Notes under the pieces: generated by a model
Databases searched by the model: none
Seen by the model: only the letters and a program-made list of their open reading frames with translations
Told to the model about the DNA's origin: nothing
Origin: JAKFDI01 sp036676235
GTDB lineage: Bacteria; Pseudomonadota; Gammaproteobacteria; Burkholderiales; Burkholderiaceae_C
DNA length: 64,000 nt
Assembly (NCBI GenBank): GCA_036676235.1
Contig: JAKFDI010000096.1
Span: 54,767 to 118,766, forward strand
Direction: 5' to 3'
Shown here: in pieces, positions 1 through 7,744 of the stretch
How the letters are laid out: every line of letters starts with the position of its first letter
Position numbering within the stretch: position 1 is the first letter of the stretch
Program-made: the position numbers and the translations under genes

Positions 1-1
1 C

Positions 2-427
2 GGCTATCTGTACCACGAGCCCTGCCACAACCCGATGAAGCTGCAGGATTCGATGAAGACGGTGAAGGCGCTGGTGGGCGACAACGTCATCAAGAGCGAA
101 CGCTGTTGCGGCGAGAGCGGCACGCTGGGCGTGACGCGCCCCGACATCGCCACGCAGGTGCGCTTTCGCAAGGAAGAACAGTTGCGCGCCGACGTGTCCA
201 CGCTGCGCGAGGGTGCTGACATGCCGGCCGAGGGCAACGTGAAGATCCTTACCTCCTGCCCGAGCTGCCTGCAGGGCCTCAAGCGCTACGGCAACGACAT
301 CGACAACGGCCTGCTCGAAGCCGACTACATCGTCATCGAGATGGCCAACCAGATCCTCGGCGCGAACTGGATGCCCGAGTACGTGAAGCGCGCCAACGAC
401 GGCGGCATCGAGCGCGTGCTCGTCTAA
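2..427 (+). CDS. C-terminal part of a FAD-linked oxidase / Fe-S oxidoreductase (cut by window edge)
   Basis: The frame is open from base 2, so the gene starts before the window. The visible 141 residues hold a cysteine-rich CCG-type domain: YHEPCHNPMK near the left edge, CCGESGTLG about 30 residues later, and a CPSCLQGLKRYG stretch. Such domains bind iron-sulfur or heterodisulfide centres in glycolate-oxidase-like and GlpC-like proteins. In Burkholderiales a very long FAD-binding oxidase (DUF3683 type) with this tail often precedes a HIT gene, which fits the neighbour 2 bases downstream. The substrate cannot be told from this fragment. Confidence 0.75.
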   Translation, partial: GYLYHEPCHNPMKLQDSMKTVKALVGDNVIKSERCCGESGTLGVTRPDIATQVRFRKEEQLRADVSTLREGADMPAEGNVKILTSCPSCLQGLKRYGNDIDNGLLEADYIVIEMANQILGANWMPEYVKRANDGGIERVLV

Positions 428-429
428 CG

Positions 430-864
430 ATGAGCGACCCGCGCGCCGCGTGTGAACTCTGCGCGCAAGACGCTGCGCCGGCCGTGTGGCGCGACGACGA
501 CTGGCGCGTCGTGCGCGTGGCCGATGCGGCGTTCCCGGCGTTCTACCGCGTGATCAGCCGGGCGCATGTGCGCGAGATGTCGCAGCTGTCGCGCCCCGCG
601 CGCCACCGCGCGATCGATCTGGTGTGCGCCGTCGAGCGTGTGCTGATCGAGCGGCTGCAGCCCAGCAAGGTCAACCTCGCCTCGCTCGGCAACGTGGTGC
701 CGCACCTGCACTGGCACGTGATCGCTCGCTTCGACGAAGACAGCCATTTCCCGCAGCCCATCTGGGGCGCGAAGCAGCGCGAGGACGGCGATGCAGCGGC
801 CCGGCTTGCGCTCGGCCTCGACCGCCTGGACGACGCAGTCAGAGAAGCCCTTCGGGCGGCCTGA
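430..864 (+). CDS. HIT family protein (histidine-triad nucleotide hydrolase)
   Basis: The 144-residue protein has the histidine triad His92-x-His94-x-His96 (HLHWHV), the nucleotide-binding and catalytic motif of the HIT superfamily. A CELC...D start near residue 10 is usual for this bacterial subgroup. HIT enzymes cleave nucleoside-phosphoryl bonds; the substrate is not predictable here. The start lies 2 bases after the oxidoreductase stop, so the two are probably co-transcribed with DUF971 and ubiE. Confidence 0.9.
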   Translation: MSDPRAACELCAQDAAPAVWRDDDWRVVRVADAAFPAFYRVISRAHVREMSQLSRPARHRAIDLVCAVERVLIERLQPSKVNLASLGNVVPHLHWHVIARFDEDSHFPQPIWGAKQREDGDAAARLALGLDRLDDAVREALRAA

Positions 865-922
865 ACGTGCGCTGCACCACCACGGTGCTGTTCTAAACTG
901 CCCCGTAACCCACCTGCAGACC

Positions 923-1333
923 ATGGCCGGACTCAAGCCCACCACACCGCAACCGACGGCGATCACCTTGCACCAGCAGTCGCGGCTGCTCGAGATCGGT
1001 TTTTCCGACGGCCAGACTTTCCGCATCCCGTTCGAGCTGATGCGCGTGTACTCGCCCTCGGCCGAGGTGCAGGGCCACGGCCCGGGGCAGGAGGTGCTGC
1101 AGACCGGCAAGCGCGAGGTGGAGGTCACCGGCGTCGAGCCGGTGGGCAACTACGCATTGCGGCCGGTGTTCTCCGATGGCCACGACACGGGCATCTTCTC
1201 GTGGGAATACCTGCACTTCCTCGGCAGCCAGCACGAGCGCTTGTGGCGAGAGTACGAGGAACGGCTCGCCAAGGCCGGCGCGAGCCGCGACACGCCGATG
1301 TCGGCGGGCGCCGGTGCCGGTTGCGGCCATTGA
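923..1333 (+). CDS. DUF971 domain protein (gamma-butyrobetaine hydroxylase-like N-terminal fold)
   Basis: This 136-residue protein has the DUF971 signatures: LEIGFSDGQTFRIPFELMRVYSPSAE early and a VGNYALRPVFSDGHDTGIFSW-like core, split here into short motifs such as YALRPVFSDGH and GIFSWEYL. It is a small soluble protein of unknown function; related domains form the N-terminus of gamma-butyrobetaine hydroxylase, and bacterial versions are often near Fe-S or ubiquinone genes. The ATG at 923 is chosen because the family begins just there; the frame is open further upstream but that part is antisense-like. ubiE follows 19 bases later. Confidence 0.85.
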   Translation: MAGLKPTTPQPTAITLHQQSRLLEIGFSDGQTFRIPFELMRVYSPSAEVQGHGPGQEVLQTGKREVEVTGVEPVGNYALRPVFSDGHDTGIFSWEYLHFLGSQHERLWREYEERLAKAGASRDTPMSAGAGAGCGH

Positions 1334-1352
1334 ACCCGACAGGACACGCACG

Positions 1353-2084
1353 ATGAGCAGCACGCATTTCGGCTTCGAGCAGGTGGACGAGACGCAGAAG
1401 TCGAGCCGTGTGCGGGGCGTCTTCGATTCGGTGGCCGGCAAGTACGACCTCATGAACGACCTCATGTCCATGGGCATGCACCGGGCGTGGAAGGCGTACA
1501 CGATGGCGGTGGCTGCCGCGCGCGAAGGCGACCGCGTGCTCGACATCGCCGGCGGCACGGGCGACCTGGCGCGCGCGTTCGCCAAGCGCGTCGGGCCGCG
1601 CGGCACGGTCGTGCACACCGACATCAACGAAGCCATGCTGCGCCGCGGGCGCGACCGCCTGCTCGATGAAGGACAGGTGCTGCCCACCACGATCTGCGAT
1701 GCTGAGAGCCTGCCCTTCGCCACCGGCAGCTTCGACATCGCAAGCGTCGCCTTCGGCCTGCGCAACATGACGCACAAGGACCTTGCGCTGGCGGAAATGA
1801 ACCGCGTGCTGCGCGACGGCGGGCGACTGCTGGTGCTGGAGTTCTCCAAGGTGGCCGCGCCGCTGTCGAAGGCCTACGACTGGTATTCCTTCAACGTGCT
1901 GCCGCGCGTCGGCAAGTTCGTCGCCAACGACGAGGCGAGTTACCGCTATCTGGCCGAATCCATCCGCATGCACCCCGGCCAGGCCGAACTCAAGGCCATG
2001 ATGAAGACGGCCGGCTTCGGTCATGTGGATGTGCACAACCTGAGCGCCGGCGTCGTCGCCCTGCACGTCGGCATCAAGTGTTGA
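1353..2084 (+). CDS. ubiE: Ubiquinone/menaquinone C-methyltransferase UbiE
   Basis: UbiE performs the SAM-dependent C-methylation in ubiquinone (and menaquinone) synthesis. The 243-residue protein starts MSSTHFGFEQVDE and has VFDSVAGKYDLMNDLMS, the SAM motif I VLDIAGGTGDLA, and the family motif FGLRNMTHKDLAL. Length and start match the family. It ends the leading core operon and is followed by a strong terminator. In related genomes ubiJ and ubiB are close by; here they are about 36 kb away on the far side of the EPS genes. Confidence 0.97.
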   Translation: MSSTHFGFEQVDETQKSSRVRGVFDSVAGKYDLMNDLMSMGMHRAWKAYTMAVAAAREGDRVLDIAGGTGDLARAFAKRVGPRGTVVHTDINEAMLRRGRDRLLDEGQVLPTTICDAESLPFATGSFDIASVAFGLRNMTHKDLALAEMNRVLRDGGRLLVLEFSKVAAPLSKAYDWYSFNVLPRVGKFVANDEASYRYLAESIRMHPGQAELKAMMKTAGFGHVDVHNLSAGVVALHVGIKC

Positions 2085-2128
2085 GACCGGCTCCACGGCT
2101 CGCCGCACAGCCGGCGCTGCGCCACCCA

Positions 2129-2153
2129 GGCCCCTGATTCAGGGGCCTTTTTT
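2129..2153 (+). terminator. Intrinsic terminator after ubiE
   Basis: A perfect 7-bp stem (GGCCCCT / AGGGGCC) with loop GATTC is followed by six T residues. It lies 45 bases after the ubiE stop and closes the core operon before the EPS locus. Confidence 0.93.
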
Positions 2154-2414
2154 CATGCCGCGCGGGAGCGTGGGCACACCACTTGCCAAAGCTGTCCGGC
2201 ATGCGTGTAGGAACGTGAAGCGAAGTGCTGCCGTACGGCCCTGACAGGCGGTGCGGTCCGTTCGGGCAGTCCTGTGGTTTGGGGTAGGGACCGCTCGCTC
2301 TTCACCACAGAAACGCCCTTCGCACTTCCCGATGTGCGGCGCCGTGGAATGCGCCGAACCGATGGTCCCGCGCCTGACTCAATGACGACGATCGAACAGA
2401 TGACCACCATGCCA
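2154..2414. other. Intergenic leader of the EPS locus, no gene recognised
   Basis: Between the ubiE terminator and epsD there is a stretch with no convincing gene. The epsD frame stays open to 2274, but the extra residues look like translated leader. This stretch must contain the promoter of the first EPS operon. I see no strong sigma-70 or sigma-54 match and no riboswitch I can name. Confidence 0.4.
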
Positions 2415-3434
2415 ATGACAGCCTCCACGCCGCATCGCGCACAGCGCGCCCTTCTTGCCCGTCTCGTCGCCGCCGGCGTTGTGACGCTGGTGCTCGCCGG
2501 CTGCAGTGACGAGGCAAGTGACAAGCCCGCCACGCAGACGGCCGCCAAGGTGAACAAGGAAGAGATCACCGTTCACCAGATCAACTTCGTGCTGCAGCAG
2601 CAACGCCGCGCCGTGCCGGAGGACCGGGCCGCCTCCGCCAGCCAGGTGGTGCTCGAGCGCCTGATCGACCAGGAACTGGCGGTGCAGAAGGCCGAGGAGC
2701 AAAAGCTCGACCGCGACCCGCGCGTGATGCAGCAGCTCGAAGCCGCGCGGCGCGACATCATTGCGCGCAACTACGTCGAGCGCATTGCCGCTGGCGCGCC
2801 CAAGCCGAGCCCGGACGAGGTCAAGGCGTACTACAGCGAGCACCCGGCGCTGTTCTCGCAGCGGCGCATCTACACGCTGCAGGAAATCAAGATCGAGGCA
2901 AAGCCCGAGCAGATCGACGAACTGCGCACCAAGCTTGCAGCCGCGAAGAACGTCAACGAGTTTGTAAATTTTCTACGCAACGCCAACTACCAGTTCGCCG
3001 CCGATCAGGCGGTGCGCGCGGCCGAGCAGTTGCCGATCGCCACGCTGCCGACCTTCGCGAAGATGGAGGACGGGCAGGCGCTCATCAACCCGACGCCCAG
3101 CGGCGCGACCGTGCTGGTGCTGGCCGCCTCGCGCAGCCAGCCGCTGGCCGAAGACGCCGCGCGCCCCTACATCGAGCAGTTCCTGCTCAACGAGCGCCGC
3201 CGCAAGGTGGTGGCCGACGACCTGAAGGCCCTGCGATCCGCAGCCGAGATCTCGTACGTGGGCGCGTTCGCGGCTGACCGCCCAGCCTCGGCCCCTTCGC
3301 TGCTCGAGGTGACCGAGCGCAAGTCGCCCCTGATTGCGGCGCCGGCCTCCGCGCCGGAGATCGTTCCGATCCGCCCGGCCGCTTCGTCGCCGAGCGGTTC
3401 GGTGCTCGATCGCGGCCTGCAGGGCCTGAAATGA
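2415..3434 (+). CDS. epsD: EpsD-type peptidyl-prolyl cis-trans isomerase-like lipoprotein
   Basis: The protein (about 339 residues from this start) has a lipoprotein signal ending LVLAGC, then a SurA/PpiC-like N-terminal helical region (KEEITVHQINFVLQQQ; LERLIDQELAVQKAEEQKLD) and a degenerate parvulin-type region. It matches EpsD, the putative periplasmic foldase at the head of exosortase-B EPS clusters. The start is uncertain: ATG codons at 2382, 2400, 2409 and 2415 are in frame and none has a clear ribosome site; 2415 gives the most normal signal peptide. It likely helps fold outer-membrane export parts. A hairpin repeat follows the stop directly. Confidence 0.8.
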   Translation: MTASTPHRAQRALLARLVAAGVVTLVLAGCSDEASDKPATQTAAKVNKEEITVHQINFVLQQQRRAVPEDRAASASQVVLERLIDQELAVQKAEEQKLDRDPRVMQQLEAARRDIIARNYVERIAAGAPKPSPDEVKAYYSEHPALFSQRRIYTLQEIKIEAKPEQIDELRTKLAAAKNVNEFVNFLRNANYQFAADQAVRAAEQLPIATLPTFAKMEDGQALINPTPSGATVLVLAASRSQPLAEDAARPYIEQFLLNERRRKVVADDLKALRSAAEISYVGAFAADRPASAPSLLEVTERKSPLIAAPASAPEIVPIRPAASSPSGSVLDRGLQGLK

Positions 3435-3435
3435 A

Positions 3436-3598
3436 CCACCCCCTACGCGCTTCGCGCGCCTTGCAGGCCGCGCCGGGCCAGTGGCCCGGCCCTTCGCTAG
3501 GCGTGGAAGGTCCACTGGACCTTCCGTGTCCGAGCTCAGCCCCCCAGGGGGCAACGCCAGCGGCCCGGCAAAGCCGGATCCGCGGCGTTCGCTTGATC
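3436..3598 (-). repeat. Dispersed intergenic hairpin repeat, copy A
   Basis: A repeat of about 163 bp begins 2 bases after the epsD stop. Its outer arms are the reverse complement of copies B, C and D, but its central module, with the palindrome GGAAGGTCCA-C-TGGACCTTCC, is in the same strand orientation as in B and D. It separates epsD from epsE and could end or weaken transcription between them. Confidence 0.85.
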
Positions 3599-3705
3599 TC
3601 CGGTTCGCTGGCGCGGCCGAGATGAACGCGCTGGGACACGACGCGCACGGCGCAACACACGCCGCCCGCTCTTTCTGACTCTCGACCCATCCATCGGACA
3701 AGACC

Positions 3706-4506
3706 ATGCGCCATCTGCTTCGATTCCTGCTCCTGGCGGTTTGCTTCAGCAACGCCGCCTTCGCCCAGACCGCGCCCAAGGGCGAGCACGCGCTCGGCCC
3801 GGGCGACGTGATCCGCATCTCGGTCTACCAGAACCCGGACCTGTCGCTCGAGACGCGTCTGTCCGAGAGCGGCGAGATTTCCTTTCCGCTCATCGGCGTC
3901 GTCAAGCTCGGCGGGCTGACCCTGCCGCGCGCGCAGCAGCGCATCGCCAAGGCGCTGCTGGAGGGCAAGTACGTGATTCGCCCGCAGGTGAACATCCAGC
4001 TGGTGGAGATTCGCAGCAGCCAGATCTCGGTGCTGGGGCAGGTCGGACGGCCCGGCCGCTACCCGATCGAAGCGGCCGGCAGCCGGGTCTCCGAGATGAT
4101 CGCGATGGCCGGCGGCGTGGCGCCGGGCGGCTCGGACGTGGTCACGCTGGTGGGCACGCGCGACGGCCAGCAGGTCAAGTACAGCATCGACCTGCCGGCC
4201 GTGCTGCAGGCGGGCCGGCGCGAATCCGACGTGGTGGTTGCCAACGGCGACATCATCTATGTCGACCGCGCGCCCATCCTCTACATCTACGGTGAAGTGC
4301 AGCGCCCTGGCCAGGCGCGGCTGGAAAGCGGCATGACGGTGCGCCAGGCGCTCGCCTCTGCCGGCGGCATCACGCCGCGCGGCACGCAGCGCGGCCTGCG
4401 CATCCACCGGCGCGACCCCGACGGAACGCTTCGCGTCATCGAGCCGAAGCTGGACGATCTGGTCGAACGCGATGACGTGATCTACGTCAAAGAGTCGTTG
4501 TTCTGA
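3706..4506 (+). CDS. epsE: Polysaccharide export protein EpsE (Wza-like)
   Basis: The 266-residue protein starts with a cleavable signal (LLRFLLLAVCFSNAAFAQ) and then LGPGDVIRISVYQNPDLS, the start of the Poly_export domain. Two SLBB-type segments follow (GQVGRPGRYPIEAAGSR at about 110; GEVQRPGQARLESGMTV at about 195). It is an OPX/Wza-family protein taking part in EPS passage through the periplasm and outer membrane. It has no lipobox, and a C-terminal amphipathic helix like that of Wza is not obvious, so EpsL is a possible partner pore. epsF follows 18 bases later. Confidence 0.92.
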   Translation: MRHLLRFLLLAVCFSNAAFAQTAPKGEHALGPGDVIRISVYQNPDLSLETRLSESGEISFPLIGVVKLGGLTLPRAQQRIAKALLEGKYVIRPQVNIQLVEIRSSQISVLGQVGRPGRYPIEAAGSRVSEMIAMAGGVAPGGSDVVTLVGTRDGQQVKYSIDLPAVLQAGRRESDVVVANGDIIYVDRAPILYIYGEVQRPGQARLESGMTVRQALASAGGITPRGTQRGLRIHRRDPDGTLRVIEPKLDDLVERDDVIYVKESLF

Positions 4507-4524
4507 CGTCGGAAGGGGCACACC

Positions 4525-5946
4525 ATGACACCCATGCAGTTCCTGCGCATCCTCTGGGCGCGCAAATGGCTGGCGCTGGCGCTGGCGGTGGTCGTTGCCA
4601 TCGCCGGCATCGTCTTCACGCTGACGATGCCCAAGCGCTATTCGTCCGAAGCGTCGCTCGTGGTCGACGTGCGCATCGACCCCGTGCTCGGCGCGCTGGC
4701 GCCGGGCTTCACCTCGCCGGCCTTCATGGCCACGCAGATCGAGGTGCTCAAGAGCGACCGCGTGGCCTCGCGCGTGGTGAAGATGCTCGGCGTCGAGCGT
4801 TCGCCGGCGGCCATCCAGCAGTGGCGCGAATCGACCGAGGCGCGCGTGCCGCTGGAGCGCTACTTCGCCAACCTGCTGCAGACCGGTCTGTCCGCCTCGC
4901 CCAGCCGCGGCAGCAACGTCATCAACGTCGGCTTCTCCTCGGCCGATCCGGTGTTCGCGGCGGCCGCGGCCAATGCCTTTGCGCAGGCCTACATGGACGT
5001 GTCGGTCGAATTGCGCGTCGAGCCGACGCGCCAGACGCAGACCTTCCTGGACGAGCAGACCAAGGCGCTGCGCGCCAACCTCGAGCAGGCGCAGTCGCGG
5101 CTGTCCAAGTTCCAGCAGGACAAGGGCATCGTCGTCTCCGACGAGCGTGTCGACCAGGAGATGGCGCGGCTCAACCAGATCAACGCCGATCTTTCCGCGG
5201 CGCAGGTCGAGCAGATCGAAACCTCGACCCGCCAGCGCAACAGCGGCGGCGAGATGTCGCCCGACGTGATGCAGAGCGGCCTGGTGCAAAGCCTCAAGTC
5301 GCAGATCGCCGCCACGCAGACCAAGCTGAGCGAGATCAGCGGCATCGTCGGCATCAACCATCCGCAGCGCAAGGCGCTGGACGCGCAGGTTGCCGAACTG
5401 CGCCGCCAGCTCGCGGCCGAGATGCGCCGCGTCTCCGGGGGCACCTCGGTCATCAGCCGCGGCAGCTCGCAGAAGGTGGAGCAACTGCGTGCGCTGGCCG
5501 AGCTGCAGAAGCGCAATGTGCTTGCGCTGCGCAACGAGCGCGACCAGATCGCCGTCTACCGGCGCGATGTGGAAGCCGCGCAGCGCGCCTACGACGCGGT
5601 GAGCCGCAGCGCCAACCAGGCGGGCCTGGAGAGCCAGAACACGCAGGCGAGCGTGCGCCTGCTGAGCCCGGCCGTCGAGCCCATGTCTCCCTCGAAGCCG
5701 CGCGTGGCGGTGGGCATCCTCGCCTCCATCGCCGGCGGCCTGCTGGCGGCTGCGCTCGTGGCGCTCGGCCTCGAACTGCTCGATCGCCGTGTGCGCAATC
5801 CTGAAGACCTGATGCTGGTGGCCGGCGTGCCCGTGATCGGTGTGCTGCGGCCCGCCGACTCCAAGCGCCCGGTGTTCCGCCGGCTCACCTCGGGCGGCCC
5901 GCCCGGGGGACGACCCGCCCTTGCAGCGCCTGGAGCATTCCGATGA
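4525..5946 (+). CDS. epsF: Chain-length determinant protein EpsF (Wzz/PCP family)
   Basis: The 473-residue inner-membrane protein has a TM helix at residues about 13-35, a Wzz-type N-terminal domain (RYSSEASLVVDVRIDPV), a long coiled coil (about 160-370) and a second TM helix near residue 400 (VAVGILASIAGGLLAAALVALGL). A short proline-rich cytoplasmic tail follows. This is the PCP-2 layout that sets polymer length. The ATG has a GGAAGGGG ribosome site 6 bases upstream. Its stop overlaps the epsG start (ATGA), as expected for a PCP-2a/kinase pair. Confidence 0.92.
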   Translation: MTPMQFLRILWARKWLALALAVVVAIAGIVFTLTMPKRYSSEASLVVDVRIDPVLGALAPGFTSPAFMATQIEVLKSDRVASRVVKMLGVERSPAAIQQWRESTEARVPLERYFANLLQTGLSASPSRGSNVINVGFSSADPVFAAAAANAFAQAYMDVSVELRVEPTRQTQTFLDEQTKALRANLEQAQSRLSKFQQDKGIVVSDERVDQEMARLNQINADLSAAQVEQIETSTRQRNSGGEMSPDVMQSGLVQSLKSQIAATQTKLSEISGIVGINHPQRKALDAQVAELRRQLAAEMRRVSGGTSVISRGSSQKVEQLRALAELQKRNVLALRNERDQIAVYRRDVEAAQRAYDAVSRSANQAGLESQNTQASVRLLSPAVEPMSPSKPRVAVGILASIAGGLLAAALVALGLELLDRRVRNPEDLMLVAGVPVIGVLRPADSKRPVFRRLTSGGPPGGRPALAAPGAFR

Positions 5947-6848
5947 AGATGACCGTATCCATGCCGACGAGCGCGCCGCGCGCGAGTCGCTCCATCGGCG
6001 CCATCCTGATCGACAGCGGCGCGCTGTCGCCCGAGGACGCCGAACGCATCCTGCTGCTGCAGCGCGAGCAGGGCCTGCGCTTCGGCGAGGCGGCCATCCA
6101 GCTGGGCATGCTCAACGAGTCGGACATCCAGTACGCGCTGTCGCGGCAGTTCTCGTATGCCTACCTGCGCACGGCGGGCGGCGACAAGCCGCTGTCCGAC
6201 GAACTGGTGGCGGCCTACCACCCGTTCAGCCCTCGCGTGGAGCAGATCCGCGCCATCCGCAGCCAGCTCATGCTGCGCTGGTTCGACAAGGCCGAGCAGC
6301 GACAGGTGCTGGCCGTCATCGGCGCCGAGCCCGGCGAAGGGCGTTCCTACCTCGCGGCCAACCTGGCGGTGGTGTTCTCGCAGCTGGGCGAGCGCACGCT
6401 GCTGATCGATGCCAACCTGCGCTCGCCGCGCCAGCATGAACTCTTCCTGCTGCAGAACAAGGTGGGCCTGTCCACCGTGCTGGCCGGGCGCTCGCGCGAG
6501 GAGGCGATCATCCGAATCTCCGATCTCGCAGGCCTGTACGTGCTGCCGGCCGGGCCGATTCCGCCCAACCCGCTCGAGTTGCTCAGCCGCCTGAACTTCG
6601 ATGAGTTCCTGATCCACGCACGCGAGACCTTCGACGTGGTGATCTTCGACACCCCGGCGCTCAACGCCGGCGAGGACGGCGCCATGATCGCGATGCGCGC
6701 GGGCGCAGCCATTGCGGTGGCGCGCAGCGGCGTGACGCGCGCCAACGCCTTCAACGACATGCTGCAGGGCCTGATGGATGCCGGCGTGGCGATGGTCGGC
6801 TCGGTCATGAACGAAGTGCCGGTCAAGAAGAAGGGCGCCGCCCGGTGA
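5943..6848 (+). CDS. epsG: EpsG, BY-kinase-like chain-length determinant ATPase
   Basis: The 301-residue cytoplasmic protein has an N-terminal domain (about 18-75; ILIDSGALSPEDAERILLLQ, FGEAAIQLGML) resembling GspE-type N-domains, then a CpsD/CapB-like P-loop ATPase. Its Walker A is GAEPGEGRSY (Arg where Lys is usual), the A' motif is LLIDANLR (Asn for the second Asp) and Walker B is VVIFDTP. The C-terminus (PVKKKGAAR) has no tyrosine cluster. EpsG of XrtB clusters is called a tyrosine kinase, but canonical autophosphorylation is doubtful here. It overlaps both epsF and xrtB by 4 bases. Confidence 0.88.
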   Translation: MKMTVSMPTSAPRASRSIGAILIDSGALSPEDAERILLLQREQGLRFGEAAIQLGMLNESDIQYALSRQFSYAYLRTAGGDKPLSDELVAAYHPFSPRVEQIRAIRSQLMLRWFDKAEQRQVLAVIGAEPGEGRSYLAANLAVVFSQLGERTLLIDANLRSPRQHELFLLQNKVGLSTVLAGRSREEAIIRISDLAGLYVLPAGPIPPNPLELLSRLNFDEFLIHARETFDVVIFDTPALNAGEDGAMIAMRAGAAIAVARSGVTRANAFNDMLQGLMDAGVAMVGSVMNEVPVKKKGAAR

Positions 6849-7744
6849 ATTCCATGCTGCTGCCCGGCGGCGCGCGAGGCCTGCGCGCAAGTCCGGTCTG
6901 GCTGATCGCGCTCGTCGGCTTCGCCGCGATGTATGTGCCCGTCTACTGGTGGGCGCTCAACGGGATCTGGGAGACGGAGGAACACGGCCACGGCCCCATC
7001 GTGCTGGCCGTGCTGCTGTACCTGTTCTGGAGCAAGCGCGAGACCATCGCCGCCGCGCCCTCGCGCCCGAACGCGGCGCTCGGCTGGCCGGTGTTCCTCG
7101 CCGGGCTGCTGGTCTACCTGACGGGGCGCGCCTTCAGCATCTCGATCTTCGAGTTCGCCTCGCAGATGCTGGTGGTGGCCGGCATGCTGCTGCTGCTCAA
7201 GGGCGTGCCCACGCTGCGCGCGATGTGGTTCCCGGTGCTGTACTTCGCGTTCATGGTGCCGCTGCCCGGCATCCTGGTCGATGCCGTGACGGGGCCGCTC
7301 AAGCAGTGGATCTCGGTCATCGTCACCCAGTTGCTGCACGGCGCGGGCTACCCGATCGGACACACCGGCGTCATGATCAGCATCGGCCAGTACCAGTTGC
7401 AGGTGGCCGACGCCTGCTCCGGCCTGAACTCGATGTTCAGCCTCACCGCGCTCGGCACGCTGTTCATGTACATCATGAATCGCCGCAGCCGGCTGCACAA
7501 CGTGATCATGCTGGCGTCGATCCTGCCGATCGCCTTCGCGTCCAACATCGTGCGCGTGATCGTGCTGGTGCTCATCACCTACCACCTCGGCGACGAGGCC
7601 GGCCAGGGCTTCCTGCACGGCGCGGCCGGCATGGTGCTGATGCTGGTGGCGCTCATCATCTTCTTCATGCTGGATGCGCTGCTGGCGCTGGTGATCCGCC
7701 CACGCCGCAGCGGCAGCGCGGGCACGGGGCAGGACGATGCCTGA
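6845..7744 (+). CDS. xrtB: Exosortase B (XrtB/EpsH)
   Basis: The 299-residue protein is almost wholly hydrophobic, with about eight TM helices. The exosortase catalytic set is complete: Cys191 in ADACSGLNSM, Arg237 in ASNIVRVIV, His258 in GFLHGAAG. Exosortases process PEP-CTERM surface proteins; XrtB lies inside EPS clusters. The GTG start overlaps the epsG stop (GTGA); ATG 6854 is an alternative. A polymerase-like gene overlaps its end by 8 bases, and epsI lies 22 kb away in the same locus. Confidence 0.95.
   Translation: MNSMLLPGGARGLRASPVWLIALVGFAAMYVPVYWWALNGIWETEEHGHGPIVLAVLLYLFWSKRETIAAAPSRPNAALGWPVFLAGLLVYLTGRAFSISIFEFASQMLVVAGMLLLLKGVPTLRAMWFPVLYFAFMVPLPGILVDAVTGPLKQWISVIVTQLLHGAGYPIGHTGVMISIGQYQLQVADACSGLNSMFSLTALGTLFMYIMNRRSRLHNVIMLASILPIAFASNIVRVIVLVLITYHLGDEAGQGFLHGAAGMVLMLVALIIFFMLDALLALVIRPRRSGSAGTGQDDA

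Noticed and set aside
3187..5484. A 765-residue reverse frame opposite epsE-epsF
   Set aside because: It is antisense to well-recognised genes and its product is Arg/His/Leu-rich without domains; such frames are common in GC-rich DNA.
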